This document shows, one piece after another, positions 17,540 to 25,994 of a stretch of 64,000 nucleotides of DNA. Made by a program: the position numbers and the translations under genes. The notes under the pieces were generated by a model that was not told where the DNA came from, did not search any database, and saw only the letters and a program-made list of their open reading frames with translations. Source of the DNA: Allobosea psychrotolerans (GTDB lineage Bacteria > Pseudomonadota > Alphaproteobacteria > Rhizobiales > Beijerinckiaceae); NCBI RefSeq assembly GCF_002917105.1, contig NZ_PQFZ01000017.1, forward strand, positions 87,491-151,490, given 5' to 3'. Each line of letters opens with the position of its first letter. The stretch's first letter is position 1.

Positions 17540-19173
17540 TGACCGCGCTGGCCAAGGAGAAGCGGTCCTCGGGCCCGGCTGCCGGGCAGGTTCCTGCCAA
17601 TGACTCGTCCGGGCTCGATGCCTCGGGCCAGCATTCGCTGCTGCGCTTCATCACCTGCGGTTCGGTCGATGACGGCAAGTCGACGCTGATCGGCCGGATG
17701 CTCTACGAGGCGGGTGCGGTGCTCGACGATCAGCTCGACACGCTCGACGCCGATTCCCGCAAATTCGGCACGCAAGGGACCCAGCCCGATTTCGCCTTGC
17801 TCGTCGACGGCCTGTCGGCCGAGCGCGAGCAGGGCATCACCATCGACGTCGCCTATCGCTATTTCGCCACGGAGAAGCGCAGCTTCATCGTCGCCGACAC
17901 GCCCGGCCACGAGCAATACACCCGCAACATGGCGACAGGCGCCTCGACGGCCGATCTCGCCATCATCCTGATCGATGCGCGCAAGGGCCTGCTGCCGCAG
18001 ACGCGGCGGCACTCCTTCATCGTCTCGCTGGTCGGGGTCCGTCATGTCGTCGTCGCGGTCAACAAGATGGACCTCGTCGGCTATGACGAGACCGTCTTCC
18101 GACGCATCGTCGCGGATTATCGCGAGGCGACGAAGTCGCTCGGCTTCGCCTCGGTCCGCTTCGTCCCGGTCTCGGCGCGCGACGGCGAGAATGTGATGCG
18201 CCGCTCGCCCGCCATGCCCTGGCATGACGGGCCGGCGCTGCTGCCCTTGCTCGAGACCATCGCCGTCGCGCCGGAGCGGCAAGGCGAGGGCGGCTTCGTC
18301 CTGCCGGTGCAATGGGTCAATCGGCCCAATCTCGATTTCCGCGGCTATGCCGGTCTGGCCGTTCGCGGCCGGGCGCGCGTCGGCGATGCCGTGACCGTCC
18401 TGCCCTCGGGGCGCGCGAGCCGGATCGCCCGTTTGATCGGCGCGGCAGGCGAGGCCAGCAACGCCGCCGTCGGCCAGGCCGTGACCGTGACGTTGGAGGA
18501 CGATGTCGATGTCTCGCGCGGCGATGTCATCGTCGCCGCGTCTTCGTCTGTGCCGGCCGGCCGCGAAATGAAGGCGCGCCTGCTCTGGACCGGCGAACGG
18601 GCCTTGCTGCAGGGCGGCCAGTTCCTGCTCAAGCTCGCGACGCAAAGCGCCAATGCGACGCTGGAAGTGCTGCATCACAGCATCGATATCGAGGGCTTCC
18701 GTCCGGTGCCGGCCCAGAGCCTGCGCATGAACGGCATCGGCTTCGTCAGCTTGAAGCTCGACAAGCCCGTTATCGCCCTGCCTTACCAGGAGAACCGTGA
18801 ACTCGGTGGCTTCATCCTGATCGACCGGATCAGCAATGAGACGGTTGCTTTCGGCTTCGTCGAGGCGGCTGCGGGCGAAGCCGATGCCGGTGGCGTGGCG
18901 ACCGGTCAGTTGGCGCGTTTGCGGCAGACGCTCATCCGGACCGTCGGCCGCTCCGGAACGCCCGATCGCCGGTTGTGGCTCGCTGCAGTGAGCTGGCGGC
19001 TGCTGAGCACTGCCGGGCTGTTCCTGGCGGCCTGGGCGGTAACTGAACAGGTCGGCATATCAGCTGTGCTGGCGCTCGGGGATATCGCCCTGCGGCCGCT
19101 GCTGCGCAGGCTCCACGCGCTGCTGTGGCGCGAGCGCGCAGACTCGGCGTTGCAGGACGGTGCAGGTATCTGA
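17539..19173 (+). CDS. cysN: Sulfate adenylyltransferase GTPase subunit with DUF2061-like membrane tail
   Basis: A 544-residue EF-Tu-like GTPase with GSVDDGKSTLIGRM (G1) near residue 36, DTPGHEQYTRNM (G3) near residue 118 and NKMDL (G4) near residue 173. It stimulates ATP sulfurylase with CysD. The CysN part ends near residue 450 with NETVAFGFVEAA. No APS kinase domain follows, in keeping with the APS-type CysH. Instead residues about 483-533 (SWRLLSTAGLFLAAWAVTEQ, then a second hydrophobic helix and basic HALLWRER) resemble the small membrane domain DUF2061. The join is in frame with no sign of a lost stop. The tail may tether the enzyme to the inner membrane. Confidence 0.92.
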   Translation: MTALAKEKRSSGPAAGQVPANDSSGLDASGQHSLLRFITCGSVDDGKSTLIGRMLYEAGAVLDDQLDTLDADSRKFGTQGTQPDFALLVDGLSAEREQGITIDVAYRYFATEKRSFIVADTPGHEQYTRNMATGASTADLAIILIDARKGLLPQTRRHSFIVSLVGVRHVVVAVNKMDLVGYDETVFRRIVADYREATKSLGFASVRFVPVSARDGENVMRRSPAMPWHDGPALLPLLETIAVAPERQGEGGFVLPVQWVNRPNLDFRGYAGLAVRGRARVGDAVTVLPSGRASRIARLIGAAGEASNAAVGQAVTVTLEDDVDVSRGDVIVAASSSVPAGREMKARLLWTGERALLQGGQFLLKLATQSANATLEVLHHSIDIEGFRPVPAQSLRMNGIGFVSLKLDKPVIALPYQENRELGGFILIDRISNETVAFGFVEAAAGEADAGGVATGQLARLRQTLIRTVGRSGTPDRRLWLAAVSWRLLSTAGLFLAAWAVTEQVGISAVLALGDIALRPLLRRLHALLWRERADSALQDGAGI

Positions 19174-19194
19174 GAGACGCAGGGTATCCAGGAG

Positions 19195-19222
19195 ACGCCG
19201 ACCGGCATTCTGCCGGCCGGGG
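19195..19222. terminator. Possible bidirectional hairpin between cysN and the EF-hand gene
   Basis: CCGGC (19202-19206) and GCCGG (19212-19216) surround a 5-base loop in the gap between convergent genes. There is no T-tract, so this is a weak call. Confidence 0.3.
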
Positions 19223-19240
19223 TTGATCAGGCGATGGGGA

Positions 19241-20122
19241 TCACGCCGCCTGCGAATAGCTGCTGGTTGCGGAGCTCGCGCTTCCCAACTGGTAAACGTT
19301 GCCATAGCTCTGCGAGGCGTTGAGGAACGCGGCCGGGGGCTGAGGCGGGGGGCCACGCTTGTCCGACGCTTGCTGGAAGGCGGTCTGCTCGTCCTTGGAA
19401 ATCGATCCGTTCTTGTCGGAATCGATTGCATCGAACAGCTTGCTCAGAAGATCGCTGGAACCGGAAGCCGTCTTGTCGGAGTTCAGGGCGCTCAGGAATT
19501 CGTCCTTGGCGACGCTGCCATCGGAATTCGCGTCGAGCTGCGAGAAGATGTCCTGATCGTCGGAACTCTCGCTGGAGGCGTCCTGCGGCGGCGGCGGTGG
19601 CGGCGGTCCGGCGGCCTTGAGCGTGTCCTGGAAGGCGGACTGCTCGTCCTTGGAGATCGATCCGTCGGAGTCGGAGTCGATCGCGTCGAAGAGGTCCCCC
19701 AAGGCGCTGGTCGAGTCGCTCGTGCCCGTGGAGAAGGCCTGGGTGAACTCGTCCTTGGCGATGCTGCCGTCGGAGTTGGCATCGATCTGCGAGAAGATAT
19801 CGGTCCCGCCGCTCGTCGTGCTGTCGCTGGCGCTGCTGGTCTGGCCGGATTGAAGCCCGAACAGGAAGGATTGCAGCTGCTGGCCTGCCTTTTCGGCCTT
19901 GGCCTTGAACGCATCCGACTCCGCCTTTGTGACCGAGCCGTCGCTGTCGCTGTCGATCGCCTTGAAAAGCGCTTCGCTCTTGGCGCTGTCAGTACCCTTG
20001 GGAGCTCCGCTCTGGAACTCGTCGAGGCTGAGGGAGCCGCTGCTGTTGCTATCTAGTGTATCGAAGCTGGGTGGTTTCGGCGGAGGCGGACGAAAGCCGC
20101 CAACGCTGCCGATGCTCGACAT
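19241..20122 (-). CDS. Six-EF-hand calcium-binding protein (calsymin-like)
   Basis: This 293-residue acidic protein has six canonical 12-residue calcium loops, in pairs: DSNSSGSLSLDE, DSDSDGSVTKAE, DANSDGSIAKDE, DSDSDGSISKDE, DANSDGSVAKDE, DSDKNGSISKDE. The pairs are separated by Ser/Thr/Gly-rich linkers and a run of seven prolines. The N-terminus (FRPPPPKPPSFDTLD) has no signal peptide. Three homologous two-EF-hand domains recall rhizobial calsymin, which is secreted without a Sec signal; that comparison is from memory of the architecture only. It stands alone, convergent with cysN. ATG 20122 follows GGAGacatttc. Confidence 0.85.
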   Translation of the reverse strand: MSSIGSVGGFRPPPPKPPSFDTLDSNSSGSLSLDEFQSGAPKGTDSAKSEALFKAIDSDSDGSVTKAESDAFKAKAEKAGQQLQSFLFGLQSGQTSSASDSTTSGGTDIFSQIDANSDGSIAKDEFTQAFSTGTSDSTSALGDLFDAIDSDSDGSISKDEQSAFQDTLKAAGPPPPPPPQDASSESSDDQDIFSQLDANSDGSVAKDEFLSALNSDKTASGSSDLLSKLFDAIDSDKNGSISKDEQTAFQQASDKRGPPPQPPAAFLNASQSYGNVYQLGSASSATSSYSQAA

Positions 20123-20309
20123 GAAATGTCTCCATCACTGATTGCCGTCGGTCGACGGCGCAAACAGAGTCAACGAGAAATCCATGCCGGATCGCTAAGC
20201 CTGTGCCATTGCGGAAAAGATCTTGGTTTCGATTGTTTTCGAAATGCGGTGACCGAAACATATAGAAACATAATCGCCGCGCCGGGGCAGGCCTTCACGG
20301 GTCAGGCTT

Positions 20310-20717
20310 TCAGCGGCCGACGACCGCGGTCGCCTCGATCTCGATCAGGGCCTGCGGCTCGACCAGCGCCACCACCTGCACCACGGCCATGGCGGGGAAA
20401 TGCCGGCCGAGCACCTCGCGATAGACGGGTCCCATCTCCTTCAGGCTGGCGCGATAGGTCGCGATGTCGGTGACGTACCAGGTCAGCCGGACGATATCCT
20501 CGACCTGCCCGCCGCCGGCCTCGACCACGGCCTTGATGTTGATCAGCGTCTGTCGGAGCTGCGGCAGGAAGCCCTGCGCGAAGACGCCGGCCTCGTCCCA
20601 GCCGACGAGCCCGCCGGTGACCAGGACGCGCCCCTCCGCGACCATGCCGTTGGCATAGCCGCGTGGTGTGGGCCAGCCCTCCGGCAGGATGGCGCGTTGT
20701 GTTGCAGCACTCGACAT
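20310..20717 (-). CDS. RidA/YjgF-family enamine or imine deaminase
   Basis: A 135-residue protein with the RidA fold and motifs VLVTGGLVGWDE, LRQTLINIKAVVEAGGG and VEPQALIEIEATAVV. RidA proteins hydrolyse reactive enamines and imines to ketones and ammonia. It is the last gene of the minus-strand anthranilate cluster. Ring reduction of 2-aminobenzoyl-CoA gives a product with an enamine/imine group, so a role in removing the amino group is plausible but inferred. Arg at the usual active-site position is not obvious in the C-terminal motif, so its activity may differ from classical RidA. Confidence 0.85.
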   Translation of the reverse strand: MSSAATQRAILPEGWPTPRGYANGMVAEGRVLVTGGLVGWDEAGVFAQGFLPQLRQTLINIKAVVEAGGGQVEDIVRLTWYVTDIATYRASLKEMGPVYREVLGRHFPAMAVVQVVALVEPQALIEIEATAVVGR

Positions 20718-20763
20718 GGTGTCGCCTCGGTTTGGCCGTTCCGGCTCGTGTTTCGAAGAAGGG

Positions 20764-22407
20764 TCAGGCCTCGCTGCGCGCGATCTCGCGCAATGCGAAG
20801 CGCTGCAGCTTGCCGGTCGGCGTTTTGGGCAGGGCCGTCACGAACGCGATGGCGCGCGGGTATTTATAGGGCGCGATATGCGCTTTCACGTGCTCCTGCA
20901 ACTCCTTGACGAGGTTCGCATCGCCCAGGATGCCCTCGCGCAGCACGACATAGGCTTTGACGATCTGTCCCCGGTCCGGGCAGGGCGCGCCGACGACGCC
21001 GCATTCGGCGACCGCAGGGTGCGTCAGCAGGCAGATTTCGACTTCGGGGCCGGCGATATTGTAGCCGGCCGAGATGATCATGTCGTCGGAGCGGGCCTGA
21101 TACCAGAAATAGCCGTCCGCATCGCGCAGATAGGTGTCGCCGGTGACGTTCCAGCCATCCAGCACATATTTGGCCTGGCGCGCATCGGCGAGATAGCGGC
21201 AGCCGGTCGGGCCACGCACCGCCAGCCGGCCGGGCGTGCCGTCGGGGCACTCGACGCCGGCTTCATCGATGATCTTGGCCTCATAGCCGGGAACGGGGAG
21301 ACCGGTCGCGCCCGGCCTGATCGTCTCGCGCGGTGCGCCGATGAAGATGTGCAGCATCTCGGTTGCGCCGATGCCGTCCATCAGCGGCAGCCCGGTCCTG
21401 GCCTGCCAGGCGTCGAAAGTCGGCTTGGGCAGGGCCTCGCCGGCCGAGACGCAGATGCGCAAGCTGGAGATGTCGCGCCCTTCGAGCCGGTCGAGCATGG
21501 CGCGATAGGCTGTCGGCGCGGTGAAGACGACGGAGGCCTTGTGACGCTCGATCGCGTCGATCAGATCGGGTGGGCCGGCCTTCTCCGGCAGGATCATCGC
21601 CGCGCCGATCCGCATCGGGAAAAGCACGAGCCCGCCGAGTCCGAAGGTGAAGGCGAGCGGCGGCGAGCCGATGAAGCGGTCCTCCGGATCGGCTTTGAGC
21701 ACGCGGGCACCATAGCAGTCGCAGATTGCCAGGATGTCGCGCTGGAAATGCATCGTGCCCTTGGGCTCGCCGGTCGTGCCGGAGGTGAAGCCGATCAGGC
21801 AGACATCGTCGCTCGCCGTGTCGGCGGCGGTGAAGTTCTCATAGCCGGGCTGGCGCATCAGTGCGTCCAGGCTGCCAGTGGCGTCGTCGCCCCAGCTCAC
21901 GATCCGTGTCAGCTCCGGCGCCTGGGCCTGCGCCGCCTCCAGCTCGCCGAGCAAGCGATGGTCGCACAGCGCCAGCGCAATCTTCGCCTTGCGGATCGGA
22001 TAGATGAGCTCACCCGCACGCAGCATCGGCATGGTCGCAACCACGACGCCGCCGGCCTTCAGCACGGCGAGATAGCTCGCCACCATCATCGGCGTGTTGG
22101 CGGCGCGCAGCAGCACGCGGTTGCCCGTGACCATGCCGAGGTCGCGTATCAGCACATTGGCGATGCGGTTCACCTGTTCGGCGAGATCGGCATAGCTCCA
22201 GCGCAGATCGCCCGCGATGATCGCGGTCCGTCCGCCCCGCCCTTCCAAGACATGGCGGTCGAGCAGCTCCGTGACGACGTTGAGCCGTTCCGGATAGGTC
22301 AGCCCCGCTTCTGTCAGCCTGAGATCGGGCCAGCTGTCGCGCGGCGGCAGGTTGTCCCGCGCGAAACCGTCCTCATGCCCCGATCTCGCGAATCCGGTTG
22401 CTGTCAT
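20764..22407 (-). CDS. Benzoate-type CoA ligase, probably 2-aminobenzoate-CoA ligase
   Basis: This 547-residue ANL-superfamily enzyme has the AMP-binding motif GFTSGTTGEPKGTMHF near residue 190, GATEMLHIF (benzoate-CoA-ligase type) near residue 340, GDTYLRDADGYFWYQARSDD near residue 410, and the catalytic lysine in PKTPTGKLQRF near the end. It would activate an aromatic acid to its CoA thioester. The MarR regulator and bifunctional monooxygenase/reductase next to it point to 2-aminobenzoate as the substrate. ATG 22407 follows AGGGGAACGAG and overlaps the upstream dehydrogenase gene by 35 bases; a longer start at 22431 is possible. Confidence 0.87.
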   Translation of the reverse strand: MTATGFARSGHEDGFARDNLPPRDSWPDLRLTEAGLTYPERLNVVTELLDRHVLEGRGGRTAIIAGDLRWSYADLAEQVNRIANVLIRDLGMVTGNRVLLRAANTPMMVASYLAVLKAGGVVVATMPMLRAGELIYPIRKAKIALALCDHRLLGELEAAQAQAPELTRIVSWGDDATGSLDALMRQPGYENFTAADTASDDVCLIGFTSGTTGEPKGTMHFQRDILAICDCYGARVLKADPEDRFIGSPPLAFTFGLGGLVLFPMRIGAAMILPEKAGPPDLIDAIERHKASVVFTAPTAYRAMLDRLEGRDISSLRICVSAGEALPKPTFDAWQARTGLPLMDGIGATEMLHIFIGAPRETIRPGATGLPVPGYEAKIIDEAGVECPDGTPGRLAVRGPTGCRYLADARQAKYVLDGWNVTGDTYLRDADGYFWYQARSDDMIISAGYNIAGPEVEICLLTHPAVAECGVVGAPCPDRGQIVKAYVVLREGILGDANLVKELQEHVKAHIAPYKYPRAIAFVTALPKTPTGKLQRFALREIARSEA

Positions 22408-23647
22408 CTCGTTCCCCTGCCTTCTCGGCATGTGTCTTGAGCAGGTCGCGTGCGATCACGACCTTCTGGACCTCGCTGGCGCCCTCATAGATGCGCAAGG
22501 CCCTAATTTCCCGGTACAATTCCTCCACCTTGACGCCCTTGGTCACGCCGAGCCCGCCATGGATCTGGACGGCACGGTCGATGACGCGCTGGGCGTTCTC
22601 TGTTGCGACGAGTTTGGCGAGCGCCGCCTCGCGGGTGACGCGGGGTGCGCCACGATCCTTGGTCCAGGCGGCGCGATAGATAAGCAGCGCTGCGGCATCG
22701 ACCTCGGCCGCGCTGTCGGCGATGGCCGCTTGCGACAATTGCAGGTCGCCGAGCGTGCCGCCGAAGAGCTTGCGGCCATTGGCGTGCGAGACCGTCTCGT
22801 GCAGCGCCCTCCGTGCAAAACCGAGAGCGGCTGCGCCGACTGTCGAGCGGAAGATGTCGAGCGTGGCCATCGCGACCTTGAAGCCGTCGCCGGGGCCGCC
22901 GATGCGGTTCTCGACCGGGATGCGGCAGGCATCGAAGCGCAAGGTGGCGAGCGGGTGCGGCGCGATCACGTCGATGCGCTCGGCAATGCTCAGGCCAGGC
23001 GTGTCCGCCTCGACCAGGAAGGCGGAAAGTCCGCGCGCGCCGGGCGCCTCGGCCGTTCGGGCGAAGACGACATAGTGGTCGGCGATGCCGCCATTCGAGA
23101 TCCAGGTCTTTTCGCCGTCGATCCGGATATGCGTGTTGCCGTCCGGCGTGGCGCTGGTCGCCATGGCGGCGACGTCGGAACCCGCTTCCCGCTCCGACAG
23201 TGCGAAGGCGGCGATGCGCTTGCCGTCGCGGATGCCGGGCAGGATGTGCTGCTTCATCGCCTGCGAGCCCGCGAGCGTGATCGAACCCGTGCCGAGCCCC
23301 TGCATGGCGAAGGCGAAATCGGCGAGCCCGTCACGCGCCGCCAGGATCTCGCGGGCGAGGCAGAGCGTGCGGACGTCGAGCGCCTCGCTCAGGCCGCCAT
23401 AGGCTGCCGGCACGACGGCCTTGAGGAAGCCCGCCTCGCCAAGCGCCTTGACGCGGGCTCGGCAGGCGGCATCGACATCGTCATGCGGCAAGCCGGTCAG
23501 GGTGGCGTCGGCCCAGGCCGAAAGCCCCTCGGCGAAGCCGCGATGGCGGTCCTCGAAGAAGGGCCAGTCGAGCGTGTCGCCCAGGATCGCCATGCCCAGA
23601 GGTGTCATGCCCGAGGGCGCCTGGCCGAGAATGCCGCTGCCCGCCAT
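22373..23647 (-). CDS. Acyl-CoA dehydrogenase of the anthranilate cluster
   Basis: A 424-residue flavin-dependent acyl-CoA dehydrogenase. Conserved motifs are FALSEREAGSDVAAM, GEKTWISNGGIADHYVVFART and the C-terminal IHGGLGVTKGVKVEELYREIRALRIYEGASEVQ, whose Glu in IYEG is the likely catalytic base. It would oxidise an alicyclic CoA ester after ring reduction, passing electrons to ETF. The start ATG 23647 lies one base after the hydratase stop; upstream codons in frame are not family-like. Confidence 0.88.
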   Translation of the reverse strand: MAGSGILGQAPSGMTPLGMAILGDTLDWPFFEDRHRGFAEGLSAWADATLTGLPHDDVDAACRARVKALGEAGFLKAVVPAAYGGLSEALDVRTLCLAREILAARDGLADFAFAMQGLGTGSITLAGSQAMKQHILPGIRDGKRIAAFALSEREAGSDVAAMATSATPDGNTHIRIDGEKTWISNGGIADHYVVFARTAEAPGARGLSAFLVEADTPGLSIAERIDVIAPHPLATLRFDACRIPVENRIGGPGDGFKVAMATLDIFRSTVGAAALGFARRALHETVSHANGRKLFGGTLGDLQLSQAAIADSAAEVDAAALLIYRAAWTKDRGAPRVTREAALAKLVATENAQRVIDRAVQIHGGLGVTKGVKVEELYREIRALRIYEGASEVQKVVIARDLLKTHAEKAGERDDSNRIREIGA

Positions 23648-23648
23648 C

Positions 23649-24482
23649 TCAATTCCCCTCGAAGACCGGCTTCTGCTTGTTGGCGAAGGCGCGGTAGGCG
23701 CGGGCGAAATCCTCGGTCTGCATGCACAAGGCCTGCGCCACGGCCTCTGCCTCGATCGCACTCTCGACCGACATCGCCCATTCCATTTCGAGCATGCGCT
23801 TGGTCATGGCGTTGGCGAAGGTCGGCCCGTCGGCGAGCTCGGCTGCGAGCGCCTGGGCTTCGCCGAGCAGGCCCTCCTTGGTCACGAGCCGGTTGAGGAA
23901 GCCCCAGCGTTCGGCTTCCTCGCCCTTCAGCGCGCGGCCGGTGTAGAGCATTTCGGCTGCGCGGCCCTGGCCGACGATGCGCGGCAGCATCGCGCAGGCG
24001 CCCATGTCGCAGCCGGCGAGGCCGACGCGGTTGAACAGGAAGGCGATCTTGCTCTCGGCCGTGCCCAGCCGCAGATCCGAGGCCATCGCCATGATCGCGC
24101 CTGCGCCGGCGCAGATGCCGTCGATCGCGGCGATGACCGGCTGTGGGCAGGCGCGCATCGCCTTGACCAGTTCCCCGGTCATGCGGGTGAACTTCAACAG
24201 CTCCTTGGTCTCCATCGCGACCAGCGGCCCGATGATCTCGAAGACATCGCCGCCCGAGGAGAAGTTGCCGCCGGCGCCGGTGACGACGATCGCCTTGACG
24301 TCCTCTTCCTTCTGCGCGGCCAGGAAGAAATCGGTGAGCTCGCGGTAGCTTGCGAAGGTCAGCGGATTCTTCTTCTCAGGCCGGTTCAGCGTCACCGTCG
24401 CGACCTTGCCCGCGACGTTCAGCTCGAAATGTACCGGCGTGAAACCCACCAGCGGCAAGGTCGTGGCGTTGGCGAGGCTCAT
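23649..24482 (-). CDS. Enoyl-CoA hydratase/isomerase family protein
   Basis: A 277-residue crotonase-fold enzyme with the oxyanion-hole motifs NFSSGGDVFEI and GICAGAGAIMAMASDLRLGT. It is expected to hydrate or hydrolyse a cyclic CoA ester after ring reduction. The glutamate pair of classical hydratases is replaced around AFLFNRVGLAGCDMGACAMLPR, as in crotonases with other activities, so simple hydration is not certain. ATG 24482 overlaps the marR stop as ATGA. Confidence 0.88.
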   Translation of the reverse strand: MSLANATTLPLVGFTPVHFELNVAGKVATVTLNRPEKKNPLTFASYRELTDFFLAAQKEEDVKAIVVTGAGGNFSSGGDVFEIIGPLVAMETKELLKFTRMTGELVKAMRACPQPVIAAIDGICAGAGAIMAMASDLRLGTAESKIAFLFNRVGLAGCDMGACAMLPRIVGQGRAAEMLYTGRALKGEEAERWGFLNRLVTKEGLLGEAQALAAELADGPTFANAMTKRMLEMEWAMSVESAIEAEAVAQALCMQTEDFARAYRAFANKQKPVFEGN

Positions 24483-25006
24483 GCCTTGTCTCCGTTGGCG
24501 CGCTGCGCGATCGCCGCATGCAGCGAGGTCTTGGTGCGGCCGAGCAACCGGAACAATTGCGTGGTCTCGGTAGGGTCGAGCCCCGCAAAAAGCTCCGCGA
24601 TCCAACCCTCATGCCGCTCGGCCATCGCCTTGAAGGCCTTGCGTCCCTGCGCCGTCAGCGTCAGCACCTGCACGCGCCGGTCCTGCGCGGCGGCACGCTT
24701 GTCGACGAGCCCATCGGCCAGGAGCCCGGCGACGACGGCGGTGACGTTGCCGTTCGAGACCATCAATCGCTGCGAGACCTCGCCGACGGTCATGCCGGTG
24801 GTCGATTTCTCGAGCTGCGCCATCAGGTCGAAGCGCGGCAGTGTCGTCTTGAACTCCTCGCGCAGGCGGTTGCGGATCTCGGTCTCGATCAGGGTCGAGC
24901 AGGTCAGCAGTCTGAGCCAGAGCCGCAATTCATCCTTGTGATCGCCGGGGCGTTCGCTGGCCTTGGTCTCGCGGTCGAGCACGAGGCTGGGGGAGGGCGT
25001 TTCCAT
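24479..25006 (-). CDS. MarR-family regulator of the anthranilate cluster
   Basis: A 175-residue winged-helix protein with the MarR pattern TVGEVSQRLMVSNGNVTAVVAGLLADGLVDKRAAAQDRRVQVLTLTAQGRKAF. It is embedded in the operon, which suggests feedback control. Related clusters use a CoA-thioester intermediate as inducer; that is family knowledge. Likely operators are the two ATTTTAGGTCT-containing sites at 25794-25807 and 25946-25967. Confidence 0.9.
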   Translation of the reverse strand: METPSPSLVLDRETKASERPGDHKDELRLWLRLLTCSTLIETEIRNRLREEFKTTLPRFDLMAQLEKSTTGMTVGEVSQRLMVSNGNVTAVVAGLLADGLVDKRAAAQDRRVQVLTLTAQGRKAFKAMAERHEGWIAELFAGLDPTETTQLFRLLGRTKTSLHAAIAQRANGDKA

Positions 25007-25009
25007 GGC

Positions 25010-25765
25010 CTAGAACTCCCCGCCATTGATCAGGATCGATTGTCCGGTGATGGATTGGCTGGTCGGCCCGCAGAGATAGAGCACGGCGGCGGCGACCTCT
25101 TGCGGCGCGATCAAACGCCCCTGCGGATTATCCTTCACCAATTGCGCCAGCGCCTGCTCATCCGAAAGGCTGGTCTTGGCGGTGATCGCGCTGATGCTGC
25201 CTGCGACCATGTCGGTGTCGGTGTAGCCGGGGCAGATCGCGTTGACCGTGACGCCGGCGCGTGCCGTTTCCAGCGCGAGCGAGCGCACCAGGCCGATCAC
25301 GGCATGTTTGGCGGCGGCATAGGCCGAGACATAGGCATAGCCGCGATGCCCGGCGGTCGAGGCGATGGCGATCAAGCGACCATTGCGGCGCTCCAGCATG
25401 CCGGGCAGCACCGCGTGGAAGGCGTTGACCGTTCCGATCAGATTGATCTCGCTCATGCGGCGGAAGCGCTCGGCATCGCTGCGCGCGAACGGCCCGGTCT
25501 CGACTGCGCCGGCATTGGCGACGGCGATGTCGAAGGGCTGGGTTTGCGCCAAGGCGGCAGCGGCGACGGCAGTCGCTGCCTCGTCGCGGATATCGCAGGA
25601 CATGAACGCGTCGGCGTCGCCGGCCTCGACCGCCTCTTGCAGAACCTTCGCGTCGCGCCCGATGATGCTGACGCGGGCGCCCTCGCGCTTCAGCGCGGCC
25701 GCAACGGCGCGGCCGATGCCGCGCCCACCGCCTGTCACCAGTGCATGCTGTCCTGCAAGACCCAT
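25010..25765 (-). CDS. SDR-family 3-hydroxyacyl-CoA dehydrogenase-like protein
   Basis: A 251-residue classical SDR: GGGRGIGRAVA near residue 12, NAGAVETG near 86, catalytic Ser in ASTAGHRG and YAAAK (Tyr/Lys), then CPGYTDTDMV. It probably oxidises a hydroxyacyl-CoA intermediate of the alicyclic pathway. It is the first gene of the minus-strand operon SDR-marR-hydratase-dehydrogenase-ligase-ridA, with a 3-base gap to marR. Confidence 0.88.
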   Translation of the reverse strand: MGLAGQHALVTGGGRGIGRAVAAALKREGARVSIIGRDAKVLQEAVEAGDADAFMSCDIRDEAATAVAAAALAQTQPFDIAVANAGAVETGPFARSDAERFRRMSEINLIGTVNAFHAVLPGMLERRNGRLIAIASTAGHRGYAYVSAYAAAKHAVIGLVRSLALETARAGVTVNAICPGYTDTDMVAGSISAITAKTSLSDEQALAQLVKDNPQGRLIAPQEVAAAVLYLCGPTSQSITGQSILINGGEF

Positions 25766-25793
25766 CCTGAGCGATCTCCTGATAAGCCAATAT

Positions 25794-25807
25794 ATTTTAG
25801 GTCTAAA
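25794..25807. promoter_or_regulatory. Operator-like site for the minus-strand anthranilate operon
   Basis: ATTTTAGGTCTAAA contains the palindrome TTTAG-GT-CTAAA and lies 28 bases upstream of the SDR start codon. The same ATTTTAGGTCT core occurs in reverse orientation at 25946-25967. Its AT-rich palindromic form suits a MarR-family protein. Confidence 0.65.
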
Positions 25808-25945
25808 GGAATTTGCAAGCGCCGTGATCGGCTTCGAGGCAGGCCGAGAAGCTCGGTAGAAACCACGTTATACGGCTGATGCGCGTCCGATTTCACGCTT
25901 CAAGCTTGCATGAGTCGGCGAATGAAATGAGCCTCTTGAGATAAA

Positions 25946-25967
25946 ATTATTTCAGACCTAAAATAAT
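25946..25967. promoter_or_regulatory. Operator-like site for the monooxygenase/reductase gene
   Basis: ATTATTT (25946-25952) and AAATAAT (25961-25967) are perfect arms around CAGACCTA. The complement carries ATTTTAGGTCTG, which matches the site at 25794. It ends 27 bases before the start codon, nearly the same distance as the other site, which suggests coordinated repression of both divergent units. Confidence 0.68.
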
Positions 25968-25994
25968 TTCATAGCCCATGTTTCGGAGGTCATG

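Noticed and set aside
19241..20122. Repeats in the EF-hand gene as a CRISPR or minisatellite
   Set aside because: The repeated DNA is explained by the six calcium-binding loops, with third-position changes typical of coding selection.
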